A stretch of DNA of 64,000 nt from Xanthomonas arboricola pv. guizotiae (lineage in GTDB: Bacteria; Pseudomonadota; Gammaproteobacteria; Xanthomonadales; Xanthomonadaceae). Below, piece after piece: positions 26,439 through 36,049 of the stretch (its first letter is position 1; the number at the start of each line of letters is the position of its first letter). The position numbers and the translations under genes were made by a program. The DNA is taken from positions 1-64,000 of the forward strand of contig NZ_MDSK01000028.1 of the NCBI RefSeq assembly GCF_002940205.1, read 5' to 3'. Under the pieces are notes generated by a model. The model was given only the letters and a program-made list of their open reading frames with translations. It was not told the DNA's origin and searched no databases.

Positions 26439-27464
26439 TCAGGTGAACAAGGTCTGCGGGTACTCGGGCTTGCGCTCGCGTGCCAGCAACTCCTTCAGGC
26501 CTGCCTCCGGGGTGATCTCGCCATGCAATACCGCACGCACGGCGTTGGAGATCGGCAGCTCGATGCCGTGATGCTCGGCCTGACGCATGACTTCGTCGGC
26601 GGTCTGCACCGATTCCACCACCTGACCGATCTCGCGGATCGCATCGCTCAGGCTCTGCCCGCGTCCCAGGGCCAGTCCCAGCCGTCGGTTGCGCGACAGG
26701 TCGCCGGTGCAGGTCAGCACCAGATCACCCAGACCCGCCAGGCCCATCAAGGTCTCCGGACGCGCACCGATCGCCGCCGCCAGCCGCAGCATCTCGTTCA
26801 AGCCGCGCGTGATCAGGCCGGCGCGTGCGTTCAGGCCCAGCTGCATGCCATCGGCCACACCGGTGGCCACCGCCAGCACGTTCTTCATCGCACCACCCAG
26901 CTCGGCGCCCACCATGTCGTCGCCGGTGTAGGCGCGGAAGGTGGGGCCATGCATGGCATCGGCCACGACCTGCGCAAACGCCCCATCGTCGCCGTGCACG
27001 GTGATGGCGGTCGGCAGGCCGAGCGTGACTTCCTTGGCGAAGGACGGCCCGGTCACCACGGCCAGCGCAACGCCGGGGCCGAGGATGTCGCGCGCCACTT
27101 CGTGCAGGAAGCGCCCGGAACCAGGCTCGAAGCCCTTGGTCGCCCACGCAACGCCGGCAGCGCCCGGACGCAGCGGTGCGATCAACCGGATCGTCTCGGT
27201 GAATGCATGCGAGGGCACCACGACCAGGATCCAGCCGGCATCGGCAATGGCCAGTTGCAGGTCGGTGGTCGCGCGCAGGCTCTCGGGCAGTGCAATCCCC
27301 GGCAGATAACGCGCGTTTTCGTGGGTGCGGTCGATGGCATCCACCATCGCCGCATCGCGTCCCCAGAGCACGGTCGGGTGACCGTGCCTGGCGAGCAGCG
27401 CGGCCAGGGCCGTGCCCCAGGAGCCGGCGCCGAGAACGGCGATCTTCTGCGTCGAATCGCTCAT
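26439..27464 (-). CDS. gpsA: Glycerol-3-phosphate dehydrogenase (NAD(P)+)
   Basis: A 341-residue cytosolic enzyme that makes sn-glycerol 3-phosphate for phospholipid synthesis. The dinucleotide-binding motif is [18 protein letters not shown] (residues 8-25); the substrate and catalytic blocks are [26 protein letters not shown] and [11 protein letters not shown]. The start MSDSTQKI is chosen over an ATG 12 bp upstream because the family begins there. It follows secB by 15 bp on the same strand; the order rhodanese-secB-gpsA matches E. coli yibN-grxC-secB-gpsA, without grxC. Confidence 0.96.
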   Translation of the reverse strand: MSDSTQKIAVLGAGSWGTALAALLARHGHPTVLWGRDAAMVDAIDRTHENARYLPGIALPESLRATTDLQLAIADAGWILVVVPSHAFTETIRLIAPLRPGAAGVAWATKGFEPGSGRFLHEVARDILGPGVALAVVTGPSFAKEVTLGLPTAITVHGDDGAFAQVVADAMHGPTFRAYTGDDMVGAELGGAMKNVLAVATGVADGMQLGLNARAGLITRGLNEMLRLAAAIGARPETLMGLAGLGDLVLTCTGDLSRNRRLGLALGRGQSLSDAIREIGQVVESVQTADEVMRQAEHHGIELPISNAVRAVLHGEITPEAGLKELLARERKPEYPQTLFT

Positions 27465-27479
27465 CGGCGCACGCAAGGC

Positions 27480-27995
27480 TTAGGCGTTGCCAGCCGGCTC
27501 GGAATCGGCCAGCGAGGTGCCTTCGCCCTGCGAACGCTGGCGCAGGGTTTCCGCGTACAGCGCTTCGAAGTTGATCGGCTGCAGGTAGAACGGCGGGAAG
27601 CCGCCGGCCTGGATCAGGTCGCTGACCAGGGTGCGCACGTACGGGAACAGGATGTTCGGGCACTGGGTGCCGAGCAGCACGTCGATCGCCTGCGGCTCCA
27701 GGCCGACCAGGCCGAACACGCCGGCCTGCTGCACTTCGGCCACGTAGGCGGTCTTGCCACCGGCGGTGCAGGTCAGGGTCACGGCCAGCACTACTTCGAA
27801 GGCGTTGTCGTTGAGGCGCTGCACCTTCTGGTTGAGGTTCAGCTGCAGCTCGGGCTGGTTGGCGTCATTGAAGACGGACGGCGCGTTCGGCGATTCGAAG
27901 GAAACGTCCTTGACGTAAATCTTCTCGATGGTGAAAGCGGGGCCAGCAGCGGCGTCGGCCGGCGCAGCCGCGCCGTTGATGATTTCGTCGGACAT
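27480..27995 (-). CDS. secB: Protein-export chaperone SecB
   Basis: A 171-residue tetrameric chaperone that keeps preproteins unfolded and passes them to SecA. Family blocks seen: [62 protein letters not shown] and the conserved [15 protein letters not shown]. The N-terminus has a short Ala-rich extension and the acidic C-terminal tail ([11 protein letters not shown]) is as usual for the family. It precedes gpsA by 15 bp and follows the rhodanese gene by 110 bp. Confidence 0.96.
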   Translation of the reverse strand: MSDEIINGAAAPADAAAGPAFTIEKIYVKDVSFESPNAPSVFNDANQPELQLNLNQKVQRLNDNAFEVVLAVTLTCTAGGKTAYVAEVQQAGVFGLVGLEPQAIDVLLGTQCPNILFPYVRTLVSDLIQAGGFPPFYLQPINFEALYAETLRQRSQGEGTSLADSEPAGNA

Positions 27996-28105
27996 TCCTA
28001 ACTCCAGAAACGGTTCGGTGGATGCAGCGTTGAATGATGCAGACGTGAAAGCGCGAGTCTCTCACGCCAGCAATGGGGACTTGCCCGGCGCCTCACAAGG
28101 TGCGG

Positions 28106-28543
28106 TCAGGCGCGGCCCTTGACCAGCGGCAGCTCGGCCATCTGCCAGGCGGCCACGCCGCCATCGAGCCAGTAGACCTGCTCGAAACCGGCTTTCTTCA
28201 GCGTCTTGGCCGCGCCTGCGGAGGCATTGCCGTTGCGGCACACCACCACCACGGGCGAGGACTTGGCGTTGGCGAGCAGCTTGCCGGCCGGGTCGAACTT
28301 GGCCAGCGCCACGTTGCGGCTGCCGGCGATGTGGCCTTTTTCGAAATCGGCGGTCGGCGACAGGTCGATCACCAGCGCGTTCTCGCTGTTGATCAAACGG
28401 GTCAGCTCGGCCGGCTTGAGCGCGCGATACCCACGGAACAGGCGCGCGACCTCGGTGACGATCAGGGCGATGGTCAGGCCCACCAGGGCCAGCGACAACA
28501 TGGGGTTGCGGCCGACAAAGGCCTGCAGCTCTTCGAAATTCAC
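28106..28543 (-). CDS. Membrane-anchored rhodanese-like protein (YibN type)
   Basis: A 145-residue protein with one N-terminal membrane helix (MLSLALVGLTIALIVTEVA, about 14-32) and a single rhodanese domain. The active-site loop is VVCRNGNASAGAA, with the catalytic Cys after VVV, followed by AAKTLKKAGFEQVYWLDGGVAAW. It resembles E. coli YibN in size, topology and position before secB. Rhodanese domains carry persulphide sulfur; the acceptor here is unknown. It is likely in one operon with secB and gpsA. Confidence 0.88.
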   Translation of the reverse strand: MNFEELQAFVGRNPMLSLALVGLTIALIVTEVARLFRGYRALKPAELTRLINSENALVIDLSPTADFEKGHIAGSRNVALAKFDPAGKLLANAKSSPVVVVCRNGNASAGAAKTLKKAGFEQVYWLDGGVAAWQMAELPLVKGRA

Positions 28544-28618
28544 GGGGTCAGGGTCAGGCTAGCGGGCGGGAATTGTCGCACAGCTGGCGCGCGCGACGGC
28601 CAGGCACCGGTGGCGCGG

Positions 28619-29041
28619 CTACTGGCCGTGCCACAGATCGGGCAGGCCGCTGGCCAGCCACCAGCGTTTGCGCTCGGCATCCCAGCGCCACAGCTCGATG
28701 CTGCGCACCAGCCGCTCGGCCTGGGTATTGCGGTTGATCACCCGCAACTCGACCTCGCGGCGCAGGTCGCCGTTGCCATCCTCGCCCACCCGCAGCTCGC
28801 GGTAGCCGGAAATCTGCACCTGTTCGTAGCGCGAGCGTTCCAGATCGCTGAGCGGATGCGCCTGGGCGTAGGTCGGTTCGACAAAGCCCTGCGCGGCATC
28901 GAAATCGCTCCAGCGCACCGCGGCCGTGTAGGCGGCCTGGGTGGTTTCCAGCGCGCGTGCCTGGGCACGGCTGCCGGCAGACGCCCCCCCGCCGACCATC
29001 ATCAGCCCGAGCAACAGCATTGCCCCGATCACTGCCCGCAT
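28619..29041 (-). CDS. Exported protein, NTF2-like, unknown function
   Basis: A 140-residue protein with a signal peptide (VIGAMLLLGLMMVGGGASA). The mature part has a short helical stretch (TTQAAYTAAVRWSDFDAAQGFV) and an alternating beta region ending IELWRWDAERKRWWLASGLPDLW, which fits a small NTF2-like or SnoaL-type sheet, but I see no catalytic motif. The start is placed at an ATG preceded by GGGGGA 6 bp upstream; two ATGs further upstream are in frame. It is found in Xanthomonadaceae next to this thioesterase by my recollection, not confirmed here. Confidence 0.65.
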   Translation of the reverse strand: MRAVIGAMLLLGLMMVGGGASAGSRAQARALETTQAAYTAAVRWSDFDAAQGFVEPTYAQAHPLSDLERSRYEQVQISGYRELRVGEDGNGDLRREVELRVINRNTQAERLVRSIELWRWDAERKRWWLASGLPDLWHGQ

Positions 29042-29069
29042 GCGCATTCCCCCAAGTCCAGCGCGCATC

Positions 29070-29540
29070 CTACCGTTTTGGAAACGCCACGAAACGCCCG
29101 CTCAGGGTGGCCGCCGCCGCGCCGGACCCCAGCGCGATGTGCGCACGCATGCCGATGCGCGCCTTGCCGCGCTGCCGGAAGGTGGCCAGGAACGCCTCCC
29201 AGCTGCCGAGTTCGGACGGCTCGGCATTGGCCACCAGGTCTTCGTAGACCGGAGCGACATAGCGCAGCTGGCTGTCGGCCACGTAGACATCGGCGCTGTG
29301 CCCGGCCAGTTGCAGTTGCAGCGTCAGCCAGCCCCAGCTGGCCAGCGTCATCAACGAGGCCAGGCTGCCGCCGAACGCATTGGCCTTGTCGTTGACGTTG
29401 GCCTGCAGTGGCGCACGCAAGCGCAACGCGCCGTCATGCAAGCCGTCGACGGCAATGCCCATCGACAGGACCGGCGGCATGGCGATGAACTGCTGCTGCA
29501 GCGACTGCAGGGCGGATGCGAGCGTGCACGAAGGAGTCAT
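29070..29540 (-). CDS. YiiD-C-type hotdog thioesterase
   Basis: A 156-residue protein of the single hotdog type related to the C-terminal domain of YiiD (thioesterase_put family). The central helix begins NDKANAFGGSLASLMTLASWGW, with the strands DVYVADSQLRYVAPV and GMRAHIAL as expected for a hotdog fold. Its thioester substrate is unknown. The start MTPSCTLA is taken because the frame upstream encodes unrelated basic residues and the site has GGAG-like spacing. It lies 28 bp from the exported protein gene on the same strand. Confidence 0.8.
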   Translation of the reverse strand: MTPSCTLASALQSLQQQFIAMPPVLSMGIAVDGLHDGALRLRAPLQANVNDKANAFGGSLASLMTLASWGWLTLQLQLAGHSADVYVADSQLRYVAPVYEDLVANAEPSELGSWEAFLATFRQRGKARIGMRAHIALGSGAAAATLSGRFVAFPKR

Positions 29541-29802
29541 CGGCGAAGGCTGGAAGACGGCGAAGGGCGGCATCATGCCGCAATGTCCCGCGAGCGTCTT
29601 GTGCACTGGAATGACATGCGGTACCGCATGGTGAACGCGTACGGCATCGCGCCGTCGCAGGCCTGGGTCTCGCCCAGAAATGCAGGCATCACGTCGAGCC
29701 CGAACGCACGGCCAGGCAGCGGGCAAGCGCCGAATCGCCGCCAGCGCCAGCGCAGCGCGCGATACCCGCCCCGAGACCGCGCGGCTCTCGCATAATCGCT
29801 GG

Positions 29803-30579
29803 ATGACACGTCCCGCTTCCGCTGCCGACGCCTGGACCCTGATCTCGCTGCGGCCCAGCGGTGAGCACGCACCGCTGCGGCGGGCCGCCGCGCGTCACGG
29901 CGGACGGCTGCTGGCGCTGTCGCCGTGGCGGCTGCAGACCAACCACACCCCGCAGGCACTGGCCGCATTGCGGCAGGCCTTGCACGCGCCGATCGCGGTG
30001 TTCACCAGTCCGGCCGCGGTGCACGCGGCGCATCGTCTGGTGCCGCTGCAGCGGCCGGCGCAGGCGCAGTGGGTGAGCGTGGGAGACGGCACCGCACGCG
30101 CGCTGCAGGCCTGTGGCATCGACACGGTGATACGCCCGGCGCGCATGGACAGCGAGGGCCTGCTCGCATTGCCGCTGTTGCAACACCCGCTGCAGGCCGT
30201 CGGGCTGATCACCGCCCCGGGCGGGCGCGGCATGCTGGCGCCGGCCCTGGAGCAACGCGGCGCCCGTATCCTGCGCGCCGATGTCTACCAGCGCGTGGCG
30301 CTGCGCCTGCGCGCATCGGCAGTGCGTGCCCTGGCGGACGCGCTGCCAGCCAGCGTGCTGGCGCTGAGCAGCGCCGAAGCGCTGACGCTGGTGCTGCAGC
30401 AATTGCCTGGACCGCTGGTCGACGCCTTGAAGCAACGCCCGGTCGTGGCCTCCAGCGAACGCATGCTGCAAGCCGCACACGTCGCCGGCTTCCAGCAGGT
30501 GCTGCGCGCCGCAGGTCCCTTGCCCGGGCAATTGACCGCTGCCGCCGCCGCGATCGTGACACCATCGCGATCTTGCTGA
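29803..30579 (+). CDS. hemD: Uroporphyrinogen-III synthase
   Basis: A 258-residue enzyme that closes hydroxymethylbilane to uroporphyrinogen III. The family is poorly conserved, but the two-lobed pattern is clear: ISLRPSGEHAPLRRAAARHGG at the start, VFTSPAAVHAA, the central VGLITAPGGRGMLAPALEQRGA (residues 127-148) and VYQRVA, with VLALSSAEAL near the C-terminus. Location before hemX and hemY supports the call. The ATG is set by the first in-frame Met after a non-coding stretch. Confidence 0.88.
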   Translation: MTRPASAADAWTLISLRPSGEHAPLRRAAARHGGRLLALSPWRLQTNHTPQALAALRQALHAPIAVFTSPAAVHAAHRLVPLQRPAQAQWVSVGDGTARALQACGIDTVIRPARMDSEGLLALPLLQHPLQAVGLITAPGGRGMLAPALEQRGARILRADVYQRVALRLRASAVRALADALPASVLALSSAEALTLVLQQLPGPLVDALKQRPVVASSERMLQAAHVAGFQQVLRAAGPLPGQLTAAAAAIVTPSRSC

Positions 30580-30682
30580 ACTTCGAACTCAAGCACGGCT
30601 TGCGGCTGTCTGCCGCTGCAAGCCATGCTGTGGCAGATGACTGCGGCACCTGCACCCGTCGTGACCGCGCGAGGATGGACGA

Positions 30683-31660
30683 ATGACCGAAATGCCCGCT
30701 CCCACGCGACGCTTTCCCCTGGCATGGCTGCTGCTCGTCGTCGCGCTGGCCGCCGTGGGCGTGGCGCTGTTCTTCGGTTGGCGCGCATGGCAGGGCTATC
30801 AACGTGCGCAGCTGCAGGCCGCCGAAGCGCAGCAGCAGCGCTGGGATGGCACGCAGCAGATGCTGGAAACCTTGCGCCGCGATCAACGCCTGGCCAACGA
30901 ACGCCTGGCGGATGCGGCAGCCACCAACCGTGTGCTGCGCGACGAGATGCTGGGCCTGAGCCAGCGCAGCGCCTTGCTCGAAGAAACCGTGCAAAAGCTT
31001 GCCGATCCCAACCGCCACGGTGAGCAGGCGCTGCGGCTGGATGAGGTGGAGTTGCTGCTGCGGCTGGGTCAGCAGCGGCTGAGCATCGCCGGCGACGCCG
31101 ACGGTGCGCGCCGCGCCTACGCGCTGGCCAATGCCGCGCTCAATGGCATCGACGATCCCGGCTATCTCAATCTGCGCCAGACGCTGGTGCAGGAGCGCGA
31201 CGCACTGGATCGCCTTGGCACAGGCCCGCAGGCGCAGGCCGGCAAAACCCTGGACCAGTTGGCCGGCGACCTGTTGCGCCTGCCCGAGCAGACCGCCAGG
31301 GACAGCGAAGCGGCGCAGCCGTGGTGGCAGAAAGCACTCGCACCGCTGGTGGACATCCGTCCCAGCCGTGGCGATGCGCTGCTGACCGGCGGCGATCGCC
31401 ACGCCGCGCGCGACGCCTTGCAGATCGAGGTCAGCCTGGCCCGCGCCGCGGCCGAGCGCGGCGATGCTGCCGGCTTTGCGCAATCGCTGCGGCGGGTCGA
31501 CACCTGGACCACCCGGCTATGGCCGGATTCGCCACAACGTCGCCAGGCACGCACCCGCCTGCGCACGCTGCAACAAGCGCCACTGCGTCCGCGCCTGCCG
31601 GAACTGGGCACCACCCTGCTGCAACTGCAGGCCATGCGTGAAGGGAGATCCACCCAATGA
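30683..31660 (+). CDS. hemX: HemX, uroporphyrinogen-III methyltransferase-like membrane protein
   Basis: A 325-residue protein. One membrane helix (FPLAWLLLVVALAAVGVALFFGW, residues 11-33) is followed by a long coiled-coil region (AEAQQQRWDGTQQMLETL, then NRVLRDEMLGLSQRSALLEETV) and a helical body with LDEVELLLRLGQQRL. Family members are annotated as putative uroporphyrin-III C-methyltransferase, but no SAM-binding motif is present, so that name is historical. It lies 103 bp after hemD and overlaps hemY by 4 bp (ATGA). Confidence 0.9.
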   Translation: MTEMPAPTRRFPLAWLLLVVALAAVGVALFFGWRAWQGYQRAQLQAAEAQQQRWDGTQQMLETLRRDQRLANERLADAAATNRVLRDEMLGLSQRSALLEETVQKLADPNRHGEQALRLDEVELLLRLGQQRLSIAGDADGARRAYALANAALNGIDDPGYLNLRQTLVQERDALDRLGTGPQAQAGKTLDQLAGDLLRLPEQTARDSEAAQPWWQKALAPLVDIRPSRGDALLTGGDRHAARDALQIEVSLARAAAERGDAAGFAQSLRRVDTWTTRLWPDSPQRRQARTRLRTLQQAPLRPRLPELGTTLLQLQAMREGRSTQ

Positions 31661-32922
31661 AAGTGTTGCGTACCGTCTTGATCCTGTTGATTGCGGTGGC
31701 GCTGGGCGTGCTCGGTGCGCAATGGCTGTCGCATCAGACCAGTTACGACCTGGGCAATGTGGTGGTCAGCGTCGGCGGCAACGACTACCGCGCCGCCATG
31801 CCGCAGGCGCTGCTGATCCTGGTCATCGCGCTGCTGGTGCTGTGGCTGGTGTGGACGCTGGTCAGCCTGCCGTTCCGGGTCTGGGGCAAATACCGCCGCA
31901 GGAAGGGCCGCGCCCGCCTGATCGAAGGCCTGCGCGCAGCCGATCACGGCCAGTGGCAGCGTGCCGAGCGCCTGTTGGTCAACGCCAGCGAGGATGCGGA
32001 CGTCAGCGGCATCGCCCTGGCCAGTGCAGTGCGGGTCGCCGATGCACGCGGCGATGAGGTGGCGGCCAATGCGTTGGCCCAGCAATTGGCCGAGTGCGAC
32101 CCCACCGCGCATGCGTTGCTGCAAGGCGAGCGGCATCTGGCGCGGCAACGCCCGGTCGAGGCGATCAATGCGCTCGATAGCGCCAACGCGCAACCGCTGC
32201 CGGCGCGCGGCCTGCTGCTGCGCACGCACGCCCTGGCGCAGATCGGTCGCGCCGACGAGGCTTACGGCCAGCTGGGTGCATTGCGTCAGCAGGCAGTGCT
32301 GGCAGCGGAGGCCTACAGCGCACTGGAAGCCACGCTGGCCGAGCAGACGCTGTTGCAGGCCGGCGATGCCAATGCCCTGGCCGAACGCTGGGAAGCGCTG
32401 CCCAAACCGCTGCGTACCTATCCCGCGGTGGTGGGTGCCTATGCACAGCGCGCGGCAGTGCTGCACTGGGACGATGCGGCGGTGCATAGCCTGGAGCAGG
32501 CGCTGGATACGCAGTGGGACGAATCGCTGGTGCGCCTGTATGGCGTGCTGCCGCTGGAAAAATACGATTCGCGCCGCGCCAGTGCGCAGCGTTGGCTGAC
32601 CCAGTACCCGGACAGCCCGGGCCTGTTGCTGACCCTGGCGCGCCTGGCACGTCACCAGCAGCAGTGGGCGCAGGCCGAAGAGTTCCTGCATCGCGCGGTG
32701 GCCAATGGCGCGGGCAGCGAGGCCTGGGAAGAACTCGGCCACGGCTTTGCCGCCGCGGGCGATCTGCTGTCCGCGCAGCATTGCTACGCCAACGCCCTGC
32801 GCGCCGCGCGCGGCGAGCCGGTGCACGAAGGCTTGCCACAGCAGTCACTGCGCGGGCCGATCGTGTCGGCGTATGCAACGCCGCCGGCCGATCCGCTCGC
32901 ACCGGACGATCGCGTGCTTTGA
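31657..32922 (+). CDS. hemY: HemY, membrane-anchored TPR protein of the hem locus
   Basis: A 421-residue protein with two N-terminal membrane helices (about 5-25 and 50-72: ALLILVIALLVLWLVWTLV), then several TPR-like helix pairs through the rest. The N-terminal block GRARLIEGLRAADHGQWQRAERLL is characteristic of this HemY (distinct from the protoporphyrinogen oxidase of the same name). Its role in heme synthesis is unproven; it is always found behind hemX. The overlap with hemX suggests translational coupling. Confidence 0.93.
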   Translation: MKVLRTVLILLIAVALGVLGAQWLSHQTSYDLGNVVVSVGGNDYRAAMPQALLILVIALLVLWLVWTLVSLPFRVWGKYRRRKGRARLIEGLRAADHGQWQRAERLLVNASEDADVSGIALASAVRVADARGDEVAANALAQQLAECDPTAHALLQGERHLARQRPVEAINALDSANAQPLPARGLLLRTHALAQIGRADEAYGQLGALRQQAVLAAEAYSALEATLAEQTLLQAGDANALAERWEALPKPLRTYPAVVGAYAQRAAVLHWDDAAVHSLEQALDTQWDESLVRLYGVLPLEKYDSRRASAQRWLTQYPDSPGLLLTLARLARHQQQWAQAEEFLHRAVANGAGSEAWEELGHGFAAAGDLLSAQHCYANALRAARGEPVHEGLPQQSLRGPIVSAYATPPADPLAPDDRVL

Positions 32923-32962
32923 CCCGAGGTCTGATCGCTCCTGCGGCGATGCGCGGATGCAC

Positions 32963-32993
32963 CCAAGAGCCCCGGCATGTCCGGGGCTCTTGG
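32963..32993 (+). terminator. 13-bp stem-loop after hemY
   Basis: CCAAGAGCCCCGG and its complement enclose a five-base loop about 40 bp beyond the hemY stop. It is the expected end of the hemDXY transcript. No T-run follows, so confidence in factor-independent action is moderate. Confidence 0.6.
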
Positions 32994-33105
32994 TGATCTA
33001 CACCTGAGCACAGACGCTGCCGGCAACGTGTGCCGGCCTGTCATCAAGCCTGCAGGGACGGCCGCAAGGGCACGACAAAGCAGTCTGCAAACGCAGCAGC
33101 GCAGC

Positions 33106-33648
33106 TCACCAATCGCGCGATTGCCGGGGCGGCGCCGGCAATGCGCGCAAAAACGCCTCGCAGGCGCCGAGATAACGCGCCTGCTCGTGATCGACTAATT
33201 GCGCCGACAACACGCGCGAACCGCGTCTGCCGATCAACAGCATCGCCGCCATCACACCGGCACCGGTCAGCCAGCCGGTCGCGCCACCGATCCACAGCAC
33301 GCCGACCAGCAGCGGCACGATCGACGCCATCGCGATGGCGACACAACGCACGCGGCGGCGCTCGTGCCGCGCGCACAGGCTCAGCACATGCGCACTGCGC
33401 TTGCGCAGCACGATGGCCAGGATCAGGTATGGCAGCACCCCCATCAACAGCGCCAGATAGATCGCCGGATGATGCCAATGGAAAATGTAGCGGCGCGGCG
33501 GGATGTCCGCCGGCGCATCGCACTTGACGCAACGCGGCGGCAGATCGGCGCCCGGCGTGCATACCAGCACATCGCCCTCGCGCCACACGGCGCCGCGCGT
33601 CGGAGGCAGATAAAGCGTCGGGGGTTGGCGTGAATCGACGTTCGACAT
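33106..33648 (-). CDS. Membrane protein of unknown function
   Basis: A 180-residue protein with three hydrophobic segments: AIYLALLMGVLPYLILAIVL (about 63-82), then VAIAMASIVPLLVGVLWIGG and LTGAGVMAAMLLI. Before the first segment is a Cys pair CVKCDAP, and a third Cys-His (LCARHERRR) follows it, an arrangement that could bind a metal ion. I do not recognise the family. It is convergent with hemY and separated from it by a hairpin. Confidence 0.7.
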   Translation of the reverse strand: MSNVDSRQPPTLYLPPTRGAVWREGDVLVCTPGADLPPRCVKCDAPADIPPRRYIFHWHHPAIYLALLMGVLPYLILAIVLRKRSAHVLSLCARHERRRVRCVAIAMASIVPLLVGVLWIGGATGWLTGAGVMAAMLLIGRRGSRVLSAQLVDHEQARYLGACEAFLRALPAPPRQSRDW

Positions 33649-33670
33649 CCATGCGTCCTTGCAGGTTCGG

Positions 33671-33764
33671 GATTGGGGATTGGGGATTGGGGATTCGCAA
33701 GAGCAGACGCGGACTCCTGATTTTTACGAATCCCCAATCCCGAATCTCCCGAATGCCCAATCCC
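33671..33764. repeat. GGGGATT heptamer tract with inverted partner
   Basis: Three to four copies of GGGGATT (33671-33697) are followed by the complementary sequence at 33727-33764. A perfect 15-bp inverted repeat (33683-33697 with 33727-33741) can fold into a hairpin with a 29-base loop. Tracts of the same type occur at 52781-52859. It lies between the membrane-protein start and the thiolase stop. Confidence 0.85.
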
Positions 33765-33780
33765 ACGCTGCGCAGCAGCG

Positions 33781-35076
33781 TCAGCGCTCGACGATGGCCA
33801 CCACGCCCATGCCGCCGGCGGTGCAGATGGAAATCAACGCACGGCCGCCGCCGCGTTCTTCCAGCTGCTTGGCGGCCGTTGCCACCACGCGCGCGCCGGT
33901 GGCGGCGAAGGGGTGGCCAGTGGCCAGCGACGAGCCCAGCGGGTTGATCTTGTCCGGGTCGATACGGCCGAGCGGCGCGTCCAGCCCCAGGCGATTGCGG
34001 CAGTAATCCTCGCTCTCCCACGCGCGCAACGTACACAGCACCTGCGCGGCGAAGGCCTCGTGGATTTCGTAGATGTCGAAGTCCTGCAGCGTCAGGCCCT
34101 GGCGCGCCAGCATCTGCGGCACCGCGATGGTCGGCGCCATCAACAGGCCTTCGCCATGCACGAAATCCACCGCCGCCACCTGCGCATCGCGCAGATAGGC
34201 CATCGGGGTATGGCCATGCGCCAGCGCCCAGGCCTCGCTGGACAGCAGCACCGCGGCCGCGCCATCGGTAAGCGGGGTGGAATTGGCCGCGGTCAGCGTG
34301 CCGCGGCCGGAGGTCTTGTCGAAGGCCGGGCGCAGCGTGGCCAGCTTTTCCAGCGAGGTGTCGGCGCGCAGGATGTTGTCGCGCGAGACGCCGCGGAACG
34401 GCGCGATCAAGGTGTCGAAGAAGCCGCGCTCATAGGCGGCGGCCAGCTTGTGGTGCGAGGCCACCGCCCATTCGTCCTGCGAATCGCGCGAGATGTTCCA
34501 TTCCTTGGCCATGTCCTCGCAATGGTCGCCCATGCTCTTGCCGGTGCGCGGCTCGGCCACGCCGGGGAATTCGGGCTTGAGCTCGCTCAGCTTGAAGCCG
34601 CGCAGCAGGGCCTTGAGCTTGTCGCCGGTGGCCTTGGCGCGGTTGGCGGCCAGCAGCCGCGCGCGCAGCTTCTTGCCGTAGACGATCGGTACTTCCGAGG
34701 TGGTGTCCGAGCCGCCGCCGATGCCCGAATCGATCTGGCCCAGCGCGATCTTGTTGGCGATGGTGATCACCGAATCCAGGCTGGTGCCGCAGGCGCGCTG
34801 CAGGGTGATGCCCGGCGTCAGCGGCGACAGCCCGGACGACAGCGCCGCCTCGCGGGCCAGGTTCCAGTCCGAGGAGTGCTTGATCACCGCTCCCATCGCC
34901 ACTTCGCCCAGTTGCTGCCCGTGCAGCCCGAAGCGCTCGACCAGCGCGCCCAGCGTGCGCACCGACATGCCCAGGTTGCCCACGTCCGCGTACGCGGTGT
35001 TCTGACGACAGAACGGGATACGGACGCCGCCCAGAATGGCGACGGGACGGGCTGCGGGCATCGGTTGACCTGGCAT
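33781..35076 (-). CDS. fadI: Acetyl-CoA C-acyltransferase, FadI-like
   Basis: A 431-residue thiolase of beta-oxidation, the size and pattern of FadI rather than FadA. The acylation cysteine is in ITLQRACGTSLDSV (near residue 99); the other active-site blocks are EIHEAFAAQVL, GHPFAATGARVV with its histidine and the terminal ISICTAGGMGVVAI containing the second cysteine. Two ATG starts lie 15 bp apart at the 5' end; the upstream one is used here. No FadJ-like partner gene lies alongside in this window. Confidence 0.88.
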   Translation of the reverse strand: MPGQPMPAARPVAILGGVRIPFCRQNTAYADVGNLGMSVRTLGALVERFGLHGQQLGEVAMGAVIKHSSDWNLAREAALSSGLSPLTPGITLQRACGTSLDSVITIANKIALGQIDSGIGGGSDTTSEVPIVYGKKLRARLLAANRAKATGDKLKALLRGFKLSELKPEFPGVAEPRTGKSMGDHCEDMAKEWNISRDSQDEWAVASHHKLAAAYERGFFDTLIAPFRGVSRDNILRADTSLEKLATLRPAFDKTSGRGTLTAANSTPLTDGAAAVLLSSEAWALAHGHTPMAYLRDAQVAAVDFVHGEGLLMAPTIAVPQMLARQGLTLQDFDIYEIHEAFAAQVLCTLRAWESEDYCRNRLGLDAPLGRIDPDKINPLGSSLATGHPFAATGARVVATAAKQLEERGGGRALISICTAGGMGVVAIVER

Positions 35077-35164
35077 GGAGGACTCGGGGACATGGCCTGC
35101 ACAGGGCCGGCAGGCATAATGGCCGCAGTGTAGCTTCGACCCCGTGATGGGCCAACCGCGAATC

Positions 35165-36049
35165 ATGAGCAAGACCGAACACGGCGTGACCGCCATGGGT
35201 GTACTGGCGCTGGAATTGACCGGCGGCACCGCCCCCGAGCGCGGCGCCCTGGCGCCCGAGCAGGCCGGCATGCTGGCCGAACGCATCGGCCGCGACCTGG
35301 CACAGTGGATCCCCGAAGTCCGCGAGCTCGAGCTCAGCGTGGCAATGGCGCACTTCGACCCGGCCGAGGTGCTGCGGCCGGGCTGGCCGCTGCATCGCCG
35401 GCTGGACGAGCTGCATGCGCGTGCGCCCGGGCGCGATCAGGGCCCGCGCGTGCTGGCGTTCGGCGCCGATGCGCAGGGCGAGATTCCGCTGCCCTTCCAG
35501 GCCGACGCGCAGCTGACCGGCGGCGGCCTGCGCGTGCTCCCGTTCCTGCTGTCCGGCGATCCGCAGATCGTGGCGACGGTGGCCGATGCGATGGAAGACG
35601 TGCTGCTGGCCCAGGGCATGGCGCAGGCCGATACCGCGCTGCTGGCGCAGGAAAGCTTCGGCGCACGCATCGAACATGCGCGGTATCTCACCGCCAACGA
35701 TCTGGCGGCGATGATTTCGATGCAGTACGACAACCAGGGCCTGGCCCCGTTGTGGCCGCTGATCGAAGCCGCCCTGCTGGCGCCGCGCAGCGAAGAGTGG
35801 CTGGAGCAGCCACCCGAGCCGGTGCTGCGCTACGTCGATGGCGAAGTGCGCATCGCGCTGTTCGACCCGGCCGGCTGGTGCGATTACTACGCGCACGACC
35901 GCGAGAATTGCGAACGCCTGCGCGGCGTCTACGAACAATTCCTCTCCCGCCAGCGGCAGATGGCCGCAGTGCTGGAAGCGCACGGGCTGCCGGTACTGTA
36001 CGTGCACGTGGAACCGGGCCAGGATCCGCGCCAGGCACTGGCCGCATGA
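35165..36049 (+). CDS. Conserved hypothetical protein
   Basis: A 294-residue soluble protein with no signal peptide or membrane segment and no family I recognise. Conserved-looking blocks include VLRPGWPLHRRLDELHAR, PRVLAFGADAQGEIPLPFQ, LRVLPFLLSGDP and RVALFDPAGWCDYYAHDREN-like sequence. It overlaps the VOC gene by 4 bp (ATGA), so the two are co-expressed. The start is set at MSKTEHGV; ATG or GTG codons 18-21 bp upstream are in frame. Function unknown. Confidence 0.7.
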   Translation: MSKTEHGVTAMGVLALELTGGTAPERGALAPEQAGMLAERIGRDLAQWIPEVRELELSVAMAHFDPAEVLRPGWPLHRRLDELHARAPGRDQGPRVLAFGADAQGEIPLPFQADAQLTGGGLRVLPFLLSGDPQIVATVADAMEDVLLAQGMAQADTALLAQESFGARIEHARYLTANDLAAMISMQYDNQGLAPLWPLIEAALLAPRSEEWLEQPPEPVLRYVDGEVRIALFDPAGWCDYYAHDRENCERLRGVYEQFLSRQRQMAAVLEAHGLPVLYVHVEPGQDPRQALAA

